Shown here: piece by piece, positions 37,085 to 43,317 of the stretch
Layout: the number at the start of each line of letters is the position of its first letter
How positions within the stretch are numbered: the first letter of the stretch is position 1
Source: JAWXCF01 sp034440515
GTDB lineage: Bacteria > Bacteroidota > Bacteroidia > CAILMK01
Length of the DNA stretch: 43,317 nt
Assembly (NCBI GenBank): GCA_034440515.1
Contig: JAWXCF010000020.1
Coordinates: 1-43,317, forward strand
Reading direction: 5' to 3'
Position numbers and translations under genes: made by a program
The notes under the pieces: model-generated
The model's database searches: none
Seen by the model: only the letters and a program-made list of their open reading frames with translations
Told to the model about the DNA's origin: nothing

Positions 37085-38738
37085 TAGGTTGTAATAAATT
37101 TATGATAGGCTTACCTATACAACCATTTGGTTGTTGAATGTGTAACAAGTTCGCCAAGGTAGGTGCTATATCTGTAATGTTCACTACATTATAATCAGTG
37201 AAAGTAGGTATATTAGTTCCAAAAAACAATAATGGTATATGCGAATCATAACCATAACTCATACCGTGGGTACTACCCTTAGCACCGTACTCTAACCAAG
37301 CTGGCTGAAATGCTAGGTAGATATCGCCACTTCTGGTTGGGTGGGTACCAGCTATTATTTGGTTGATTTGTGGCAAAACACTATTGCTATTTTCGATATG
37401 CATATTTATTGCAGATAGGAAAAAACTATCTTTAATTAAATAATTAGATAGCTGAGAACACAATAGGTTTAAGTCAATCTTTTTATTATTTAATACATTT
37501 CTATCGAGATATATTTGACTATTGATGTATGATAAAAAAAAAGTCTGATCTGGATAATTTGTAGCAAAAAAAGTTTTAAGCACATCTTCCATTTTTTTCT
37601 CAGATTGGTGACCAGCTGGAACATTTTTTCTGTTGTCTCTGGTCATATAGGCAGGATTATTAGCAACACCGTGGTCAGCAGTTAGAAACAATGTGTATTT
37701 TCCTTTGCCTACAGTTTTATCTAAATATTTTAAAAATTCAGCTAATTCTAGGTCTAATCTCAAATACATATCTTCAACTTCTATACTATTTGGCCCGAAT
37801 GAATGCCCCAATATGTCTGTTGAACTAAAGCTTACAGCTAGGAAGTCTGTTAAACTACCTTTTCCTAAGTTTTCGTTTTTTATAGTTGCCTCAGCCAATA
37901 GCCTTGTAATTGTATTTCCGTACGGTGTTTTTGTCAATATATCAATATTGGTTTTTCTTAATTCAGCTAAATTATATGGGAAAGTTGGGTCTGCTTTCCC
38001 TTTAAATCCTTCCTCCCAATTTACATTATCTGGGCTGCTTTCAGTATAGTTTGCAATAGGTAAAAGAGTATTCCAAGTTAAGGCTGTTAGGCTATCAGGT
38101 AGTTTTCGGCTGTTAAACTTAACCAACCATTCTGGCAATTTCTCTGAGTAATAGGTACTTGTTATAAATGATTCAAGTTTACCGTCATACCAATACGCTG
38201 CATCAGCTAAGTGACCACCTGGAAGTATGCTTGCCCTATCTTTAAGCGCTACGCTAATCACTTTACTTCTGTAATTACTTGCTAATTTTAATTCATCTGT
38301 AATAGTAGATGTCATCATTTTAGCCGGTGACATTTGCCCTTTACTCTTTGATCCACCTGTTGGCACACCAATTACAGTACTGTCATCAGTGCAGTACACA
38401 ACTTTACCTGTAGTTCTATCGAACCAATTATTGCCAGCTATGCCATTTAGTGCAGGCGTACTTCCAGTATATACACTGGAGTGACCTGGTGCAGTATAGG
38501 TTGGTACATAGTTTATATAGGTATTCTCACAGTTATAACCTTCTTTCATTAATCGTTTAAATCCCCCTTCAGAGTATTTACTATAATATCTGTAAAGGAA
38601 GTCGTACCTCATTTGGTCAACTACTATTCCTACCACTAGCTTGGGTAAGTCTTTCTTATTCTTATTCTGGGCGTATAGTGTCAGGTTAGGTATAGAAACT
38701 AAAACAATAATTGCAGCTATAATTATTTTTCTTATCAT
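37077..38738 (-). CDS. PafA-type alkaline phosphatase
   Basis: A 553-residue secreted enzyme with a signal peptide (about 1-24, ending YAQ). It matches phosphate-irrepressible alkaline phosphatases (PafA) of Bacteroidota. Asp41 (VDQMRYD) is a zinc ligand, Thr82 in YTAPGHSS the probable nucleophile, Asn103 in GNNW, and Lys166 and Arg168 in ALKDRAS the phosphate-binding pair. Further zinc ligands lie in SSTDILGHSFG, TADHGV and STHGMSYG. It hydrolyses phosphomonoesters in the periplasm or outside the cell. The Thr, Asn, Lys and Arg spacing agrees with the characterised family. It is the first gene of a two-gene operon with the copper monooxygenase-like gene. Confidence 0.88.
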   Translation of the reverse strand: MIRKIIIAAIIVLVSIPNLTLYAQNKNKKDLPKLVVGIVVDQMRYDFLYRYYSKYSEGGFKRLMKEGYNCENTYINYVPTYTAPGHSSVYTGSTPALNGIAGNNWFDRTTGKVVYCTDDSTVIGVPTGGSKSKGQMSPAKMMTSTITDELKLASNYRSKVISVALKDRASILPGGHLADAAYWYDGKLESFITSTYYSEKLPEWLVKFNSRKLPDSLTALTWNTLLPIANYTESSPDNVNWEEGFKGKADPTFPYNLAELRKTNIDILTKTPYGNTITRLLAEATIKNENLGKGSLTDFLAVSFSSTDILGHSFGPNSIEVEDMYLRLDLELAEFLKYLDKTVGKGKYTLFLTADHGVANNPAYMTRDNRKNVPAGHQSEKKMEDVLKTFFATNYPDQTFFLSYINSQIYLDRNVLNNKKIDLNLLCSQLSNYLIKDSFFLSAINMHIENSNSVLPQINQIIAGTHPTRSGDIYLAFQPAWLEYGAKGSTHGMSYGYDSHIPLLFFGTNIPTFTDYNVVNITDIAPTLANLLHIQQPNGCIGKPIINLLQPND

Positions 38739-38790
38739 AATTCAAAATTACAATCTGAATAAATGTAAATACATTAAGTTAATATAAAGC

Positions 38791-38818
38791 AAAAACCCCA
38801 AGCTAATGCTTAGGGCTT
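38791..38818 (-). terminator. Rho-independent terminator of the FG-GAP/Ig repeat gene
   Basis: On the minus strand CCCTAAGC (38815-38808), loop ATTA and GCTTGGGG pair with one bulge, followed by TTTTT. It lies about 30 bases after the stop at 38849 and upstream of the pafA-type gene, separating the two units. Confidence 0.75.
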
Positions 38819-38848
38819 CTGGTTATAATTACGTGATCCTAGTTTAGA

Positions 38849-41800
38849 TTAATGTCTAAACAATATAAAACTACCTTGTGCAATTTTTTGTGCAGGTGTA
38901 CCATCTGAAGTTCTAATTCTATAAATCATTTTCCAAATGTAAATTTCCTCTGGTGAGTTTTTGCCTTTGTATTTTCCATCCCAGCCCGCGGTTTGGTCGT
39001 TAGTTTCATAAATCATTTGCCCCCAACGGTTATATACCGCAAAATAGTATTGAGTATAGTTATTGTTACCTGGTCTAAATATATCATTTAGTCCATCTTC
39101 ATCTGGTGTAAATGCACCAGGCACTAATATTTTATCAGAGGGGCAAAGTTCTACTATAGTACTATCAATTAGTGAACAGCCAGCAGGATGACTTAATGTT
39201 ACCCTGTAAATACCGGGCACAGTAACTTTAATGCTTTTTGTTATTTCTCCAGTAGGGTACCATAGGTAGTTAGTTGCTTGACCTGCCGTTAATATTGTGC
39301 CACTTGTATCTGCCCCTTTACATAAGAATGTATTTAAAGGGAGACTTTGAATAAGTGGATTATAGAAATCAACATTTATAGTATCTGTTTTACTACAGAA
39401 TCCATTGCTGATAGTTACATAGTAGGTGCCTTTTTTCCTTACTGTAATGGTTCTTGTTCTAGCTCCTGTACTCCAATAATAAAATGCACCAGGGTTGCCA
39501 GCGTCCAAGGTATCTACAGTACCAGCACATAATGTGTTATCTGAACCTAGATTAGGAACTGGTGAAGGTATAAAGTTTACTCGTATACTATCAACTAAGA
39601 AACATTTCGTTTTTCTAACTCTTACAGTATAAGTATTAGATATAGTAGCAGTTATTGTTCTAGTAGTATCACCAGTACTCCACAAATAACTGGCGCCTGG
39701 GTTTCTAGCGTCAAGTACAATTGAAGTGCCTTGACAACCTGAAGTATCTGAACGAGTTAGTGGATCTTCAAATTTCTCTCTAGTCAGTTTTACCGAACCT
39801 GACCTAAAACATTTTCCATTATTTACAGTAACTCCATAGGTACCTGGGTTAGTTACACTGATTGATTGGGTAGTTGCACCTGTTGACCATAAATATTTTT
39901 GACCAGGATTACCTGCATTTATTGTAATTGTCTCTCCCTCACATATTATTTGGTCTGGACCTAAATTAACACTATCTATTGGTAAGAAGTCGACTTTTAC
40001 TGTATCAAAGACTGAACACTGGGCTTTAAATACTCTTACAGAATATAAACCAGTGGTTTTTACAGTAATAAACGAAGTTGTTTGACCGGTATTCCATAAA
40101 TATGACGCACCAGGCTCAAAATTGCTTGAATTGATTATGTAACTTTCATCTTGACATAAGACAGTATCTTTACCTAGATTGGCACCTAGGCTTATGTATT
40201 TAATTACAATGGTATCAGTCACCGGACATTTTCCATTAGATACTCTAACGAAATAAGTACTTGCACCACTAACTACTAGAGTTTGATTAGTACTACCATT
40301 GCTCCATAAATATTTTTGACCAGGTAAACTGTTACCCGCATCTAAAGTAATAAATTCACCTTTACACAAAGTCGTGTCTCTACCTAAGTTTACGGTAGGT
40401 AGGGTTAGGAAAGTTGCCCTAGCTGTATCAAATTTCTGACAAATTCCGAAATATACTCTAACAGAATAAGTATTAGTTGTATTAACGGTTATTTTTTGAG
40501 TAGTGGCTCCAGTACTCCATTGGTACAGCGCTCCGGCATTTCCTGCATCGTAGGTATAAGTTTGACCTTGACAAAGTGTTGTATCTCTACCTAGGTTGAC
40601 ATTCAAATTGGTTGAAGTTATCTCAATAGTATCAGTGAATGTGCATCTATTATAGGAAACATAAGCAATGTATTTACCAGCACTGCTTATAGTAATTACC
40701 CTATTAGTATCTCCATTACTCCAAAAATGCTTAGCATCAGGGAATCCTGAGTTTAATTGTATGCTTTGACCGAAACAAATGTTAGTATCATTACCTAACT
40801 TAACTTCTGCTGATTTGTAATAACTTATATTGATGGTGTCTGTAACCAAACATTGACCAATGAATGCTGTTCCCCACCATTTACCTGGACCAGCAACTAC
40901 TATTACCCTAGTTGTATCTCCATTAGACCATTTATGTTTAGCAAATGAGTTACCAAGGTCTAATCTGTAAGTTTCGCCTGCGCAAAGATTAGTGTCTTTG
41001 CCAAAATTGACTTGAGTTAAAACTTTACCTGTGTAAACATTTTTAAATATACTATCATCTAGAATAACCAAGTCACCAGGTAGTTTCAAACTTACCCATA
41101 TAGAGTCAATGCCACTGTTGTTAAAAGTTATAGCATTAGGCAAAGTCAAAGTGTCTCTTTGCCCAGGCAAAATAGTTTTCTTAAATGTATCTAAAATTGT
41201 TTTGGAATTTACTCCTTTTACTCTAAGCGTTACAGGAATGTTACTTATTTTGATTGTACTTGAATTTCTAATAACTATTCTTGGTTTCACTAGAGTTCCA
41301 CCACAAATAGTATCTGTCGGCATAATTACAGCTAAGACAGAAGCATTAAGTTTTCTAATATTGAAGATATAAGCTGCACCTGCATCTGTTACGCCTTCAT
41401 CATCATGTGTACTGCCAACTACAAAAGACTGAACACCGTTTGTGTCTTTATTACCATAATTACAAACACTTCTGCCAAATCTGTCATCAGCGTCTAAACT
41501 CCCTTTAAATTTTGGGGTGTTTTCACTTAATTTTTGATGAACCAATAAATTGCCGGCTGTATCAGCAATAAACATATAAACTGCACCTCTTGCTGAGCCT
41601 CCATCTGCATCAAAAGGAGAACCTACTAGGATAGCCCTAAGTGAAGCATTTAAATATGTTCCACCAAAATCACTTAACCAAGCTGTACTTAATCCAAATT
41701 GGTTGCCATTTGCTAATAATTTTTTAAGTAATGTACTCGTATTTGCGCTTATTTTGGTTGCTCTTTTTGTTGAGCAAGTAGTACCAGAATAATCAAGTCT

Positions 41801-42655
41801 AACTAAGAATATTGCACCACCATTAGTATAAGTGTCATCATTATTATTAGCACCTACTAGTAAATCTAATTTACCGTCTCCATTCCAGTCGCCAACATTT
41901 GTTATGCTGTTACCAAAATTGTCGCCATTACTTAAGAATCCGTTAAAATTTCCTGTATTATCACTTATTTTACTAAATCCTTTTACAGAACCATTTGTAT
42001 TCATATAGATGATGAAAAATCCACCTCTATTTGTTCCGCCATCAGCTAATCCTGGTGCACCTACAGCTATATCTAAAATACCGTCACCATTTATATCACC
42101 AACCCTTTCTACAGCTGCACCAAAAAACGAGTTTGTACTTAGTATAGGAAAATTTGTTGTCCCACTTTGAATTTTAGCTGAACTTTTAATAGTACCATCT
42201 GTATTCATATAAAGAATGTAAACACTACCTCTATTACTATTTTCTGTTATTGCTCCAACTGCTAAATCTATTACTCCGTCACCATCTAGGTCACCAATAT
42301 TAGCAACAGAAGTTCCAAATCTACTAGAACCAGTACGGTACAGATTTTTTTTAGACTTTATGGTATTGTTTGCATTCATAAAACACAAATAAATTGTTCC
42401 ACAGTCTGAACTTGAGAAGTCATCAAATGCAGCGCCTATTGCAATGTCATTAACACCATCACCGTCTAAATCGCCCAAATTTTCGACATCTTCGCCCAAT
42501 CTATCATCAGTTAAAATAGGACTACCAAAGCCTCCGAATCCATCGGCAATCTTTTGGTAAGATTTTATAGATATGTCGCTCTGAGCAGTTAAAGTAGTGT
42601 TAATGCAAGCCAATGCCAGCAGTAACATTAGGTACATATAAAGTTTTCTCATCAT
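38849..42655 (-). CDS. Large FG-GAP and Ig-repeat protein with T9SS type B (gliding-associated) sorting domain
   Basis: A 1268-residue secreted protein with a signal peptide (about 1-24, ending LTAQ). Six or seven FG-GAP (integrin-alpha-like) repeats follow (about 30-430), with Ca-binding motifs such as DLDGDGVNDIAIG and DINGDGILDIAVG. A CARDB-like domain (about 435-545) precedes nine tandem Ig-like repeats of about 69 residues (about 547-1174). The tail (ILVPGAFTPDEDGLNDIF, YNRWGQMIYE, GWDGKYKG) is the type B CHU_C/gliding motility-associated domain. The architecture suggests a cell-surface adhesin. It has the same FG-GAP start as the broken gene at 31179-32735. Two adjacent ATGs (42655, 42652) are possible starts. 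Confidence 0.87.
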   Translation of the reverse strand: MMRKLYMYLMLLLALACINTTLTAQSDISIKSYQKIADGFGGFGSPILTDDRLGEDVENLGDLDGDGVNDIAIGAAFDDFSSSDCGTIYLCFMNANNTIKSKKNLYRTGSSRFGTSVANIGDLDGDGVIDLAVGAITENSNRGSVYILYMNTDGTIKSSAKIQSGTTNFPILSTNSFFGAAVERVGDINGDGILDIAVGAPGLADGGTNRGGFFIIYMNTNGSVKGFSKISDNTGNFNGFLSNGDNFGNSITNVGDWNGDGKLDLLVGANNNDDTYTNGGAIFLVRLDYSGTTCSTKRATKISANTSTLLKKLLANGNQFGLSTAWLSDFGGTYLNASLRAILVGSPFDADGGSARGAVYMFIADTAGNLLVHQKLSENTPKFKGSLDADDRFGRSVCNYGNKDTNGVQSFVVGSTHDDEGVTDAGAAYIFNIRKLNASVLAVIMPTDTICGGTLVKPRIVIRNSSTIKISNIPVTLRVKGVNSKTILDTFKKTILPGQRDTLTLPNAITFNNSGIDSIWVSLKLPGDLVILDDSIFKNVYTGKVLTQVNFGKDTNLCAGETYRLDLGNSFAKHKWSNGDTTRVIVVAGPGKWWGTAFIGQCLVTDTINISYYKSAEVKLGNDTNICFGQSIQLNSGFPDAKHFWSNGDTNRVITISSAGKYIAYVSYNRCTFTDTIEITSTNLNVNLGRDTTLCQGQTYTYDAGNAGALYQWSTGATTQKITVNTTNTYSVRVYFGICQKFDTARATFLTLPTVNLGRDTTLCKGEFITLDAGNSLPGQKYLWSNGSTNQTLVVSGASTYFVRVSNGKCPVTDTIVIKYISLGANLGKDTVLCQDESYIINSSNFEPGASYLWNTGQTTSFITVKTTGLYSVRVFKAQCSVFDTVKVDFLPIDSVNLGPDQIICEGETITINAGNPGQKYLWSTGATTQSISVTNPGTYGVTVNNGKCFRSGSVKLTREKFEDPLTRSDTSGCQGTSIVLDARNPGASYLWSTGDTTRTITATISNTYTVRVRKTKCFLVDSIRVNFIPSPVPNLGSDNTLCAGTVDTLDAGNPGAFYYWSTGARTRTITVRKKGTYYVTISNGFCSKTDTINVDFYNPLIQSLPLNTFLCKGADTSGTILTAGQATNYLWYPTGEITKSIKVTVPGIYRVTLSHPAGCSLIDSTIVELCPSDKILVPGAFTPDEDGLNDIFRPGNNNYTQYYFAVYNRWGQMIYETNDQTAGWDGKYKGKNSPEEIYIWKMIYRIRTSDGTPAQKIAQGSFILFRH
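39137..41025 (-). repeat. Nine tandem Ig-like protein repeats of about 69 residues
   Basis: Each unit reads roughly LGxDTxLCxG...LDAGNPG...YLWSTGxTT..ITV...G.Y.V.V..G.C...DTI.V.F. Two Cys and the central Trp are kept in almost all units. DNA copies have diverged, so this is old duplication, not an assembly repeat. The ninth unit is the most divergent. Confidence 0.85.
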
Positions 42656-42767
42656 TAGCAGATTTAGCCAAATACGAAAATAAGTATTTTGTACGATTAT
42701 AACGTAATGTTCAGGAGTCTAAGTTGCCTAAAATGGTGATAATTTTAAAATATTAAGAATATTATGA

Positions 42768-43317
42768 TTAAATAGGTAGAATTAACCCATTCACAATTCT
42801 GGTATTTGCCTCTGCATTGTCAGCATACAGGCTACCTGTGCCTAAACCTTGGGGCAAAGTTGGGTTGTAGTTTGCTACCCAGCTGTAAATATCATACAGT
42901 CCAATATTACTTTCTAACGCTGAGGTTGCCCACCAGCCAATGTTCATTTTCTCTGCAAAGTAAATCCACAAATCAGAATGTGTAAAGCCTCCGCATAGGC
43001 TTGGCTTTATGATAATATAATCAGGTTGAATATGTTCTAACATTTTAACCTTTTCAAACATAGATTGAACGCCAATTAATTCTTCATCTAATGCTATTGC
43101 AATTGGCGAAGCATCTACTAAATGCCTCATTGCGTCCCAATTTCTCCTCTTTATAGGTTGCTCAATGCTATGAATGTTGAACTCTGCCATCTGATTTAAT
43201 TTTTGCAAAGCTTCTTCAACAGTAAAACCTTCATTTGCATCAAGCCTAATTTCTATATTATTTGGATAGTTTAGACGAATATATTTTAGAATATCAATTT
43301 CTTCACTGAACGATATG
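42768..43317 (-). CDS. menC: o-Succinylbenzoate synthase MenC, C-terminal part (cut by window edge)
   Basis: About 182 residues of an enolase-superfamily enzyme. The frame stays open to the window end and the start lies beyond it. MenC dehydrates SHCHC to o-succinylbenzoate in menaquinone synthesis, in the cytoplasm. Active-site elements are in order: EIRLDANEGF (metal Asp), HSIEQP (metal Glu), PIALDEEL (metal Asp), IIIKPSLCGG (catalytic Lys), ALESNIGL and PQGLGTG. These favour MenC over mandelate-racemase or dipeptide-epimerase relatives. The TTG at 43208 is internal and not the start. Confidence 0.85.
   Translation of the reverse strand, partial: ISFSEEIDILKYIRLNYPNNIEIRLDANEGFTVEEALQKLNQMAEFNIHSIEQPIKRRNWDAMRHLVDASPIAIALDEELIGVQSMFEKVKMLEHIQPDYIIIKPSLCGGFTHSDLWIYFAEKMNIGWWATSALESNIGLYDIYSWVANYNPTLPQGLGTGSLYADNAEANTRIVNGLILPI

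Noticed and set aside
38743..38750. TAATTTTG on the minus strand as promoter of the PafA-type gene
   Set aside because: It matches TAnnTTTG but ends four bases before the ATG, leaving no leader; likely chance in AT-rich sequence.
39137..41025. Regular spaced repeats as a possible CRISPR array
   Set aside because: The repeats are diverged coding repeats of about 207 bases within one open frame, not short identical repeats with unique spacers.

Overview
This AT-rich window comes from a Bacteroidota chromosome, most likely a Chitinophagia/Sphingobacteriia-like lineage (the lineage is inference). Eight genes encode type IX secretion system (T9SS) cargo: seven end in a type A sorting domain and one in the type B (gliding-motility-associated) domain. 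There is also a PorV/PorQ-family protein and a CarboxypepD_reg/TonB-dependent receptor. Several starts are preceded by the Bacteroidota -7 element TAnnTTTG. I see no rRNA, tRNA, CRISPR array, insertion sequence or phage gene.

Layout. (1) 1-9.0 kb, minus strand: two giant secreted proteins, one with a G8-like N-terminus and PKD-like modules, the other with duplicated beta-helix units. (2) 9.2-15.8 kb, minus: a tightly packed four-gene outer-membrane operon (lipoprotein, TonB-type receptor, PorV/PorQ-like barrel, NHL-repeat lipoprotein). (3) 15.9-21.5 kb, minus: three secreted T9SS proteins (EEP-type nuclease/phosphatase, an unknown 705-residue protein, an OB-fold-rich protein). A plus-strand PhoD-like phosphatase lies divergent to them and a TPR protein follows it. 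(4) 24.2-35.0 kb: surface-glycan genes (membrane-anchored nucleotide-sugar dehydratase, FkbM methyltransferase, Wzx-like flippase, a GT-A-like and a GT-B-like transferase). Between them sit a tetR-paaA-paaB-paaC unit and an FG-GAP/T9SS gene broken by one in-frame stop. (5) 35.2-42.7 kb: clpS, a two-gene operon of a PafA-type alkaline phosphatase and a heme-c/copper monooxygenase T9SS protein, and a 1268-residue FG-GAP protein with nine Ig-like repeats. (6) The right edge cuts through menC of menaquinone synthesis.

How the parts may work together. Blocks 2 and 3 look like one outer-membrane/secreted module, possibly a PorV paralogue and receptor serving dedicated T9SS cargo. The secreted EEP enzyme, PhoD and PafA suggest scavenging of phosphate from nucleic acids or phosphoesters. 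The paaABC genes encode the core of the phenylacetyl-CoA epoxidase. They follow a TetR regulator with a near-perfect operator over its own promoter, but paaD and paaE are absent and the genes downstream are glycan genes. The most unusual points are the block 2/3 module, the OB-fold and EEP genes as neighbours, the nonsense-mutated FG-GAP gene, the TetR operator, and the copper monooxygenase whose complete ligand set is fused to a c-type heme motif.
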